Assembly (NCBI GenBank): GCA_905233595.1 | Contig: CAJOFI010000055.1 | Span: forward strand, 1 to 5,504 | Length of the DNA stretch: 5,504 bases | DNA from: an uncultured Oscillospiraceae bacterium | GTDB lineage: Bacteria > Bacillota > Clostridia > Oscillospirales > Oscillospiraceae | Direction of reading: 5' to 3' | In this document: positions 1 to 5,504 of the stretch, one piece after another | Layout of the letters: the number at the start of each line of letters is the position of its first letter | How positions within the stretch are numbered: position 1 is the stretch's first letter | Position numbers and translations under genes: made by a program | The notes under the pieces: model-generated | What the model saw: the letters and a program-made list of their open reading frames with translations, nothing else | What the model was told of the DNA's origin: nothing | Database searches by the model: none

Positions 1-1
1 A

Positions 2-154
2 GAGCTCGCCTTCACAAAAGAAGAGCTGGAAGAATTGGCAGCGGCGAGAAAGATGCCCGTCACCTTTGACGAGGATTGCCCCGAAACCACACCGGAACGC
101 GCGCTCAAGTTTCACCGCGTGAATCCCCCGCGAGGCGATTCGCGGTATGTCTGA
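2..154 (+). CDS. C-terminal part of a small acidic protein of unknown function (5' end outside window)
   Basis: The frame is open from the left edge and stops at TGA 152-154, leaving the last 50 residues of a protein. The fragment begins with a charged helix (FTKEELEELAAARKMP) and continues with FDEDCPETTPERALKF. An acidic DED followed by a T-P-E turn reminds me of short proteins that are common in Clostridia and sometimes annotated as antitoxin-like or hypothetical. This resemblance is from memory and I cannot name the family. The codons and charge pattern look like real coding sequence, not noise. Its 3' end faces the convergent regulator gene, with a shared terminator between them, so it is probably functionally separate from the reductase locus. 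A toxin partner, if there is one, would lie upstream of the window. Confidence 0.6.
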   Translation, partial: ELAFTKEELEELAAARKMPVTFDEDCPETTPERALKFHRVNPPRGDSRYV

Positions 155-307
155 TCACAGCGATGGTCTGACCAAACTCTGACCAAATCAGCGGCGAAAA
201 CGTGGGAGAATACGGATAATCGGTATAGATACGGTATATCTGATGCACCAAAGCGCACTGTATATTGTACAAACCAAAAACACCCCATCGAGTGGGAATA
301 AGACCGC

Positions 308-349
308 AAAACCCGCAAAGCCTTGCGCTGCAAGGCTTTGCGGGTTTTT
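308..349. terminator. Bidirectional intrinsic terminator between convergent genes
   Basis: Bases 308-325 and 331-348 are perfect reverse complements (18 bp) around a 5-base loop, CGCTG. The GC-rich core is flanked by four A's on the left and five T's on the right, so each strand reads as hairpin plus U-tract. It lies 153 bases after the stop of the left gene and 67 bases past the stop of the LysR gene on the other strand, the expected place for a shared terminator. The remaining bases of this 261-base convergent gap hold no gene, only two short direct repeats near 167-187 and 221-238. Confidence 0.9.
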
Positions 350-415
350 CGGGTTTTGCTCCGCATAGACAGAGGACGAAACCGTTACAGGAAAATTCAA
401 AATACATCAATCGTG

Positions 416-1303
416 TCAGAGTGTTGGAATGATCGTGTCCGGATTTGTTCCGTTATAGATATCCCGAACGAAATCCAGAAACTCCGCCAGCGGAGCCGAG
501 GGATTGTCACGGTAGAAAAAGCCGTATGGCACGGACGCATCCAGTTCACAGGGAATCAGCAGCAGATCCACCAGAATATCGTTCCAACAGGCGGGAACGA
601 CCAGGACGCGCTTTTGGATCGAGCACTCCCAGACCAAAGAGCCCGTCCATTCCGGCCGGCTCTCAAAGGGGATCGCCTCCCGCAGCAGATGCTCACGGAG
701 CGGCTTGCTCTCCCCATTCGCACTGCGGTCGAGGAACACAATGCCGCGCTCCCGCAAATCCTGCATGGTGATAAAGCGTTTCCCGGCGAGGGGGTGATCC
801 TTTACCACCCCGCAGCACAGCGGTGATTTGAAAAACTCCAGAAACTGCCAGCCTCTCTGCCAGGCTGCGCCATCCTTGATGCTCTCCACCAGTTGGGCCT
901 GCCGCGGCATCTCCAGTCGGTTCGAGGCTACCTCCAGGCGGATATCGTAGCGTGTGTTCCCGGGAGTAAAGAGGATCCATAGGTCGTAGAGCAGTCGGCA
1001 CTTTTCCTCCATCGTGGTCCCGACGACGATGCAGGGCTTCTGACTGTCCAACTCAAGGAGGCGGCTGCGGATCTGGTCGCCGCGCTGAATGAACTCCTGT
1101 GCTTCCGCCGCGAGGTATTCCCCGGCGGCCGTCAGACGCAGGCCGCGGCGGCTGCGCCGGAAGAGCGTCACGCCCAGGTCGCGCTCGAGGGCGTTGATCT
1201 GCTGGATGACCGCCGAGGCGCTGATATACAGGCACTCTCCCGCCTTGCTGAAGCTCTCGAGCTCGGCAACCTTCAAAAAGGTACAAAGCTGTCGGTTGTA
1301 CAT
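416..1303 (-). CDS. LysR-family transcriptional regulator
   Basis: The protein has 295 residues, the usual length for a LysR-type regulator. Residues 1-60 form the winged helix-turn-helix: L7-x2-F-L-x-V-A-E with ESFSKAGECLYIS at 16-28, the recognition helix ASAVIQQINALERDLG (29-44), and the wing TLFRRSRRGLRLTAAGE (46-62). A linker helix (about 63-88) leads to the effector-binding domain (about 91-290), where a typical V-x-x-x-HPLAGK segment sits at 167-175. The start at CAT 1301-1303 keeps the full N-terminal helix. The ribosome site is weak (ACGGGG about 9 bases upstream). The gene is divergent from the exported flavoprotein and shares a 141-bp control region with it. By family precedent it should repress itself and activate the neighbour when a small-molecule inducer binds. 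The inducer cannot be read from sequence; it is probably the substrate of the reductase. Confidence 0.93.
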   Translation of the reverse strand: MYNRQLCTFLKVAELESFSKAGECLYISASAVIQQINALERDLGVTLFRRSRRGLRLTAAGEYLAAEAQEFIQRGDQIRSRLLELDSQKPCIVVGTTMEEKCRLLYDLWILFTPGNTRYDIRLEVASNRLEMPRQAQLVESIKDGAAWQRGWQFLEFFKSPLCCGVVKDHPLAGKRFITMQDLRERGIVFLDRSANGESKPLREHLLREAIPFESRPEWTGSLVWECSIQKRVLVVPACWNDILVDLLLIPCELDASVPYGFFYRDNPSAPLAEFLDFVRDIYNGTNPDTIIPTL

Positions 1304-1330
1304 CGCGTATCGCCCCGTCTTTCTTTTAAG

Positions 1331-1349
1331 GTATTCCTTATAAGTATAC
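1331..1349. promoter_or_regulatory. Candidate LysR operator (GTAT-N11-ATAC box)
   Basis: GTAT at 1331-1334 and its reverse complement ATAC at 1346-1349 are separated by exactly 11 bases, which matches the T-N11-A recognition motif of LysR-type regulators. The interval also contains the palindromes CTTATAAG (1337-1344) and AGTATACT (1343-1350). The box covers the predicted -10 of the regulator's own promoter and is centred about 59 bp upstream of the predicted start of the flavoprotein transcript. Both positions are typical for autorepression and for activation of a divergent target. An 8-base piece of it, TATAAGTA, recurs 55 bp downstream at 1394-1401 and could belong to a second contact site. 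Confidence 0.6.
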
Positions 1350-1374
1350 TAACAAATCCGCCGAGCGGAGTCAA
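1346..1374 (-). promoter_or_regulatory. Predicted promoter of the LysR gene
   Basis: On the minus strand TTGACT (1374-1369) matches the -35 consensus in five of six positions. It is followed after 17 bases by TAGTAT (1351-1346), a four-of-six -10. Transcription would begin near 1339, giving a leader of about 36 bases. The -10 lies inside the candidate LysR box, so a bound regulator would block its own gene. Confidence 0.5.
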
Positions 1375-1383
1375 GACGATCCA

Positions 1384-1392
1384 TGGTATAGT
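1384..1392 (+). promoter_or_regulatory. Predicted extended -10 promoter of the flavoprotein gene
   Basis: TGGTATAGT is an extended -10 (TGn plus TATAGT, five of six to TATAAT). The expected -35 position (about 1364-1369) has no recognisable hexamer, as is usual for promoters that depend on a LysR activator. Transcription would start near 1399, leaving a leader of about 45 bases that ends in a near-perfect ribosome site, AAGGAGG at 1431-1437, seven bases before the ATG. A shifted alternative -10, TATAAG (1394-1399), cannot be excluded. Confidence 0.45.
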
Positions 1393-1444
1393 GTATAAGT
1401 AGACAAGCAGATACACCTGCAAATACTAATAAGGAGGATAATCT

Positions 1445-3760
1445 ATGGGTAAATTCCTGTCACGCCGCGAATTTCTGAAGGGTCTCGCGGCAACGGGCGC
1501 CAGCGCGGCAGCTGTCGGCCTGTTCCATGTCCCGGCCTTTGCCGAAGGTGCGGACAAGTACACCCCGGGAACCTACTCCGACACGGAGGAGTCTGGCTAC
1601 TCCAGCATCACCGTCACGATGACCTTCTCGGCCGACGCGATCACCGATTGCGTCATCGAGTCCGACGGCGGTCCGACCGATATGCTCACCGCCGAGCGCA
1701 AGGAGGCCATGGCCAAGGCGATTGTCGAGGGCCAGAACGCCGATGTGGACGCGGTGACCAGCTGCACGCTGGTGGGCTCTGTCGGCGCGATTCAGACCGC
1801 CGTTGCCAAGATCATTGCCGAGGCGAGCGGCACCGAATTTGAAGAACCGGAAGCGACCCCCGTCACCGGGCGCGTGCCCGGCTACTGCGGCCCCGGCGAC
1901 TGGCTGGGCGAGGCTCCGGCCGACCCGGAAAGCTATGAGGACGCGGGCACCTATGACGTCGTCATCCTGGGCGGCGGACACTCCGGCGTCGGCGCCGCCT
2001 TCGGCGCTGTCGACGAGGGCGCGACGGTCGCCGTCGTCGAGAAGCAGGCCTGGGGCAACTTTGTTGATCTCGAAGGCACCGGCGCCAATATGGGCGGCTG
2101 GTACGGCGAGGACATCGGCCACGTCAACTCCCAGTTCTTGATCGACCGCGGCTACGGCCCCTATGACACCGGCGCGATCGTCTCCGAGTTCTGCAAGCGC
2201 GCGGCCGGCCGCGTCAACCCCGAGATCATCAAGAACTTTGTCCAGTACTCCGGCAAGATGTTCGACCGCTATCACGAGATCTATGACTCCTATGAGGCCG
2301 AGCGCAAGGAAAACGACAGCGACGTCTATCTGAGCAGCACCGCGGTCATCGTCCCCAAGGCCACAGGCGACGGAAAGACCGGCGACCAGTGGGTCGACGG
2401 CGAGCCCGCGGGCGGCGAGGGCCATTACGACATGAGCAACATGTTCGTCTATCCCCTCTGCAACACCCAGGCGGCCTACGGCCAGCAGAACGCCGAGTAT
2501 CCCATCGACGCCGGCGGCTACAAGACCTGGCCCTGCAACGCCATGTTCTACGGCTATCAGGGCAATAACATCGAGTACATCCACAAGTACATCGTCAAAT
2601 ACGTCTCCGAGACCGAGGGCTGCGCCTGGGACTTCGAGCGCGAGGGCGTCAAGCTCATTCAGGACGAGAGCGGCAAGGTCGTCGGACTCTACGCCAAGGG
2701 CCGGGACGGCACCTTCTATCGCTACAACGCCCGCAAGGGCGTCATCCTCTGCGCCGGCGACTATATCGGCAACCCCGAGATGTGCTGGGCCCTGCTGAAC
2801 GAGGGCATGGAGTGGGCCGAACGCAACGGCGCCACGGCGGACAGCTGGACGGCTGCCGGCGGGCGCAACGGCGCGGGCCACAAGATGGCCTGCTGGATCG
2901 GCGGCATGATCGAGCCGACGCCGCGCGGCTGGATGGGCATCGGCGGCGGCGCCTCCGGCCCCTGGGGCAGCGCTCCGATGCTGCAGCTCAACGGCCGCGG
3001 CAAGCGCTTCATGAATGAGGCGGCCATGTCCCAGGTGCAGGCGACCTGCCTGCGTCAGCCCGCGGGTCTGGCCTGCTTTGTGACCGACGCCAACTGGCGC
3101 GAGACCCTGAAGGCGGCCCCGCTGGATCACGGCGCGCCGAACTTCGGCATGAAAGACTACTGGGATAAGATGGAGGCCGATATGGATGCCGCCGTTCCCG
3201 GACAGTCCAACACCGTCACCATCGCCAACCTCGCCGAGCGCACCATGATGCCCGGCAGCATCTTCTGCGCCAACACCCTGGAAGAGCTGGCCGACCTGCT
3301 GGGCTACAAGGATGCCGCGAAGGAGACCTTCCTCAAGGAGATCGCCCACTACAACGAGCTGTGCAAGGCCGGCGTCGACAGCGATTTCGGCAAGGACGCC
3401 AAGTATATGATCCCCGTGGAGAAAGCCCCCTTCTACGGTTCCACCGGCAGCTTCTCCCACGGCGCCAACCCCATGATGGTCACCATGTCCGGTCTCGTCA
3501 CGGACGAAACCCAGAACGTCGTCGACCACGACTGGAAGCCCATCGAGGGCCTGTACGCGGCGGGCAACTGCCTCGGCGGCCGCTACGGCTTCGGTTACAG
3601 CACGCCTTTTGCCGGCAACTCTGTCGGCATGGCCATCACCCATGGCTGGATCGCGGGCCACCAGGTCGGCTCGGACAAGAGCTTCCTCGGCACGCCTGTT
3701 GAGCCGATGGAGGCGCCTGCGGGCGGCTTCGGTCCCGGTGGTCCCGGAGGCCCCGGCTGA
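1445..3760 (+). CDS. Tat-exported FMN-binding/FAD-dependent reductase of the fumarate reductase flavoprotein superfamily, substrate unknown
   Basis: 771 residues. The N-terminus is a twin-arginine signal, SRREFLKG (6-13), followed by an Ala/Gly-rich hydrophobic stretch and a likely A-F-A cleavage site after residue 33. There is no lipobox cysteine, so the mature protein should be released outside the membrane. Residues about 38-127 form an FMN_bind domain ending in D102-A-V-T-S-C-T108, a variant of the D-x-x-[ST]-G-A-T motif whose last Thr carries covalent FMN. The FAD domain begins with DVVILGGGHSGVGAA (171-185) and acidic E199. KGVILCAGDYIGNPEM (431-446), GHKMACWIGG and GKRFMNEA follow, and the C-terminal FAD segment GLYAAGNCLGGRYGFGYS runs 702-719. 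By family knowledge it passes electrons from FMN to FAD and reduces an organic acceptor. Compared with fumarate reductases the substrate-binding His and Arg and the proton-donating Arg appear replaced, so the substrate is probably not fumarate. It ends in a Gly/Pro tail (760-771). The start is fixed by AAGGAGG and the signal peptide. Divergent from a LysR gene that likely controls it. Confidence 0.92.
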   Translation: MGKFLSRREFLKGLAATGASAAAVGLFHVPAFAEGADKYTPGTYSDTEESGYSSITVTMTFSADAITDCVIESDGGPTDMLTAERKEAMAKAIVEGQNADVDAVTSCTLVGSVGAIQTAVAKIIAEASGTEFEEPEATPVTGRVPGYCGPGDWLGEAPADPESYEDAGTYDVVILGGGHSGVGAAFGAVDEGATVAVVEKQAWGNFVDLEGTGANMGGWYGEDIGHVNSQFLIDRGYGPYDTGAIVSEFCKRAAGRVNPEIIKNFVQYSGKMFDRYHEIYDSYEAERKENDSDVYLSSTAVIVPKATGDGKTGDQWVDGEPAGGEGHYDMSNMFVYPLCNTQAAYGQQNAEYPIDAGGYKTWPCNAMFYGYQGNNIEYIHKYIVKYVSETEGCAWDFEREGVKLIQDESGKVVGLYAKGRDGTFYRYNARKGVILCAGDYIGNPEMCWALLNEGMEWAERNGATADSWTAAGGRNGAGHKMACWIGGMIEPTPRGWMGIGGGASGPWGSAPMLQLNGRGKRFMNEAAMSQVQATCLRQPAGLACFVTDANWRETLKAAPLDHGAPNFGMKDYWDKMEADMDAAVPGQSNTVTIANLAERTMMPGSIFCANTLEELADLLGYKDAAKETFLKEIAHYNELCKAGVDSDFGKDAKYMIPVEKAPFYGSTGSFSHGANPMMVTMSGLVTDETQNVVDHDWKPIEGLYAAGNCLGGRYGFGYSTPFAGNSVGMAITHGWIAGHQVGSDKSFLGTPVEPMEAPAGGFGPGGPGGPG

Positions 3761-3798
3761 TCCGGAGATTGCAAGAAAGCAGAAAATACGCTAAAATG

Positions 3799-3829
3799 AC
3801 AGAGGCCTCTGTTTTACAGGGGCCTCTGT
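3799..3829 (+). terminator. Stem-loop between reductase and HemW-like gene, possible weak terminator or processing hairpin
   Basis: ACAGAGGCC (3799-3807) pairs with GGCCTCTGT (3821-3829). After one U-G pair the stem continues with CTGT/ACAG around a TTT loop, giving about 14 pairs in all. It lies 38 bases after the reductase stop. The 3' side reads TTCTGAAAAC, so no proper U-tract follows on the plus strand, and full termination is doubtful. It could attenuate transcription into the downstream gene or protect the 3' end of the reductase message. On the minus strand it is followed by CATTTTAG, an equally weak tract. Confidence 0.5.
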
Positions 3830-3863
3830 TCTGAAAACTGTTTACTTTGGGAGGCGCAAAGCC

Positions 3864-4955
3864 ATGTCCTCTGAACGTCAGCCACTGCTTGTTGAACTGT
3901 ATATTCCTTATTGCATTCGGGAGGAGCCCTTCCGCAGGCATCTGCAGCTCGTGGGCAGCAACGCCGAAAAAAACGCCTATATGAAAGCGCTCAAGCAGGA
4001 ACTGCTCTCCTGGGAGGGAGAGCTCGACGGCTATGAGGTGCCGGCGCTGCGCCTTTCCGGCGGCAGCGCGACGGTGATGAGCCCGGATCTGCTGGGAGAT
4101 TTGCTGAGAACCGCGCGGGAGATCCTGCCGCTGACGCAGGGCGCGGAGCTCAGCGTGGACGCGCAGCCGCTCACCATCGGGACGCCGTCGCTGACCGGTC
4201 TCGCCGCCGGACGCCCCAACCGCATGGAGCTGATGATGCGCGCCGACAGCGATGAGGAGCTGCGTGCTCTGGGGTGCGCGCACACCGTGCAGCAGCTCAA
4301 CAACGCGATCCTGTTTTTCAACCGTTTCCATCTCAACAACTACGGGCTCACGATCGACCTCGGGATCCCCAAGCAGACGGAGCAGAGCTGGCACAATACT
4401 CTCCACGCCTGCACGATCTATCACCCGGCCCATATCCGCCTGCAGACGCCGGAGATCCGGGACGCCGAGGGGATGCCGGGGGAGGAGACGCGCTTTGCCT
4501 GGTACCGCCATGCCTGCGAGTATCTGGAAGAAAACGGCTATCTGCGCTACACGGCGGGGGACTTCTGCCTGCCGCAGCACGCCTGTCGCTATACACGCGC
4601 AGAGCTGGACGCCCCGGCGCGGCTCAGCCTTGGCCTGGGGGCCGTGTCGATGTTTGACGGGTATCTGACGCGCAATACCAACAATCTCGCCATCTATCTC
4701 GCTCATGCGGGCGATTACGAGAAAACGACAGCCGAGGCGTTTTCTGTCGATGTGGACTGGCAAATGCGGGACTATGCCGAGCGCAGGCTCCATTCCCCGA
4801 CGGGCCTCTCCTGCGCGGATTTCACGGCTCGCTTCGGCTGCCCACTGCCGGAGACGCTGGAGGCTGAACTGATCGGACGCGTCGGACAAGGTCTGCTTGA
4901 GAGGACAGGGGAAGGCTTTCGCCCCAGCGAGCGCGGCCTCTTTTCGCTCTTGTGA
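3864..4955 (+). CDS. Degenerate HemW/HemN-like protein (coproporphyrinogen III oxidase family) lacking the radical SAM cluster cysteines
   Basis: 363 residues, matching HemW length (about 370-400). The order of segments follows HemW: ELYIPYC at 11-17 replaces YIHIPFC; LRLSGGSATVMSP (62-74) replaces the GGGTPS SAM-binding loop; ELSVDAQP (95-102) replaces E-x-x-x-EANP; NRMELMMRADSDEELRALG (119-137) aligns with NRLSLGVQSF...LKALG; IDLGIPKQT (164-172) is a shortened DLIYGLPGQT; SLGLGAVSMFDG (255-266) and the C-terminal ARFG (322-325) plus a winged-helix-like GLLERTGEGFR are well kept. Of the CxxxCxxC motif only C17 remains; the next two positions are E21 and R24. It therefore probably cannot hold the [4Fe-4S] cluster or cleave SAM. 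HemW-type proteins bind haem and act as haem chaperones, so a retained binding role is possible but unproven. GGGAGG at 3849-3854, nine bases before the ATG, supports the start. It lies 103 bases after the reductase and probably shares its transcript. Confidence 0.8.
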   Translation: MSSERQPLLVELYIPYCIREEPFRRHLQLVGSNAEKNAYMKALKQELLSWEGELDGYEVPALRLSGGSATVMSPDLLGDLLRTAREILPLTQGAELSVDAQPLTIGTPSLTGLAAGRPNRMELMMRADSDEELRALGCAHTVQQLNNAILFFNRFHLNNYGLTIDLGIPKQTEQSWHNTLHACTIYHPAHIRLQTPEIRDAEGMPGEETRFAWYRHACEYLEENGYLRYTAGDFCLPQHACRYTRAELDAPARLSLGLGAVSMFDGYLTRNTNNLAIYLAHAGDYEKTTAEAFSVDVDWQMRDYAERRLHSPTGLSCADFTARFGCPLPETLEAELIGRVGQGLLERTGEGFRPSERGLFSLL

Positions 4956-5047
4956 TCGAGTACGGAATACTCCCATAAAAATGCGACCCCCGCAAAGCCC
5001 AATGTCATTAAGATAAGGGCATAGGCGGAACGGGAGGACACCAGAGG

Positions 5048-5080
5048 AAATGAGCACATCGGAAACGGTGTGCTCATTTT
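5048..5080 (+). terminator. Intrinsic terminator after the HemW-like gene
   Basis: AAATGAGCACA (5048-5058) pairs perfectly with TGTGCTCATTT (5069-5079). One U-G pair and two C-G pairs extend the stem to 14 pairs closed by a GAAA tetraloop (5062-5065). The stem runs into TTTT (5077-5080). It begins 92 bases past the stop of the HemW-like gene and marks the likely end of the reductase unit. Confidence 0.8.
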
Positions 5081-5504
5081 CGAGAAAAAGGGCATGGCAA
5101 AGGAGCAGACGGAGGTCTGCCGAAAAAAAGCACTATTCAAGCGGGAAGAATTATGCTACTCTGTAAAGGAAGCTGAGAGCCTGTTTGGGTTTTAGCTTAC
5201 GAGGCCTACTCCGACCGGGACGAATGGGCGAAATATGCTTCGCAAGCAAGGCTTCAACGAGAGGTGGAGGGATCTCCCCAAGAAAGAATTGTCTGCAAAT
5301 ATGTGGCTCTTCTGCACTCATGATGGGTAGATTTCTTTTCACATTGACCCAAGAACATAGGAATCACAAGGTTCTCGCTCTTAGGAGCCCCTTTCACGAG
5401 AAAGCGGCTCCCGGCGCTCAGCCATCCCTGCTGTAAAGCGGTGGGTTATATTGCTTTACGCGGTTCAGAAGTGCTCCTGTGAAGCTGTCAGAATCCCGCA
5501 TTTT
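5081..5504. other. Non-coding or decayed region without a convincing gene
   Basis: I find no gene with a good ribosome site and full length in these 424 bases, and base composition is less GC-rich than in the genes to the left. Two plus-strand fragments look protein-like. The first is a 33-codon ORF, 5094-5195, ending REELCYSVKEAESLFGF, which resembles the beginning of a MerR- or excisionase-type helix-turn-helix. The second is a startless frame, 5177-5323, containing DRDEWAKYASQARLQREVEG. They overlap in different frames, as expected if an old gene had been frameshifted, but the resemblance is weak. GTAAAGC (5433-5439) and GCTTTAC (5453-5459) form a 7-bp inverted repeat with a 13-base loop. 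No tRNA, promoter or insertion-sequence end is recognisable. Confidence 0.4.

Noticed and set aside
323..826. 167-codon plus-strand frame antisense to the LysR gene
   Set aside because: It begins inside the terminator hairpin and lies opposite a confident LysR reading frame. No ribosome site or domain.
1460..3661. 733-codon open frame on the minus strand inside the flavoprotein gene
   Set aside because: It mirrors the plus-strand gene, whose GC-rich third positions suppress stops on the opposite strand. The translation is low-complexity Ala/Gly/Val/Asp with no recognisable domain, while the plus frame has clear Tat, FMN and FAD motifs.
3636..5057. 473-codon minus-strand frame crossing the HemW-like gene, the intergenic gap and the end of the reductase
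   Set aside because: It spans two well-supported genes and two terminator hairpins, has Arg/Ala-rich composition and no family resemblance.
5105..5130. GCAGAC-GGAG-GTCTGC hairpin next to a run of seven A's as a terminator
   Set aside because: The stem is only 6 bp. On the plus strand it is followed by A's, and on the minus strand the T's come before the stem, so it fits neither direction.
5151..5342. 63-codon minus-strand ORF in the right-hand region
   Set aside because: Pro/Arg/Lys-rich with no motif or ribosome site that I can see. It probably exists by chance, or reflects a non-coding repeat.
5344..5372. TTGACC as a -35 for a rightward promoter
   Set aside because: The base stretch 17 bp downstream (CAAGGT) has no resemblance to a -10, and no gene start follows within the window.
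5185..5436. 83-codon plus-strand ORF with TTG start
   Set aside because: No ribosome binding site, composition unlike the neighbouring genes, no recognisable motif, and it competes with other equally weak frames in the same stretch.

Overview
The window looks like chromosomal DNA from a GC-rich, Gram-positive-type anaerobe. My best guess is a gut Clostridia of the Oscillospirales type. The hints are strong AGGAGG-type ribosome binding sites, short intergenic gaps with intrinsic terminators, GC-rich third codon positions, and the pairing of a LysR-family regulator with an exported flavoprotein reductase. Taxonomy is inferred from style only. An Actinobacterial Eggerthella-type host is less likely because such reductases there usually sit with other regulator types.

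Layout from left to right. Bases 2-154 hold the last 50 codons of an unidentified small acidic protein. A convergent intergenic region follows, with a perfect 18-bp terminator hairpin at 308-348 that can serve both this gene and the regulator facing it. A LysR-type regulator (416-1303, minus) is divergently transcribed from a large flavoprotein gene (1445-3760, plus). The 141-bp gap between them has the classic LysR layout: a GTAT-N11-ATAC box that overlaps the regulator's own -10 and lies about 60 bp upstream of the predicted start of the reductase transcript. The flavoprotein has a twin-arginine signal peptide, an FMN_bind domain with a variant flavinylation motif, and a fumarate-reductase-like FAD domain. 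A stem-loop without a U-tract (3799-3829) separates it from a HemW/HemN-like gene (3864-4955, plus). That protein keeps the fold signatures of the radical SAM family but has lost two of the three cluster cysteines. A strong GAAA-tetraloop terminator (5048-5080) closes the unit. The last 420 bases hold no convincing gene, only short ORF fragments and a small inverted repeat.

How the parts probably work together (inference): the LysR protein senses a small molecule and switches on an exported FMN/FAD reductase that uses that molecule, or a relative of it, as an electron acceptor outside the membrane. The degenerate HemW-like protein is probably made from the same transcript and may assist in a non-catalytic way. 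The usual fumarate/urocanate reductase catalytic residues appear to be missing from the flavoprotein, so the substrate is likely something else. No electron donor, cytochrome, flavin transferase (ApbE) or transporter is visible here, so these must be encoded elsewhere.
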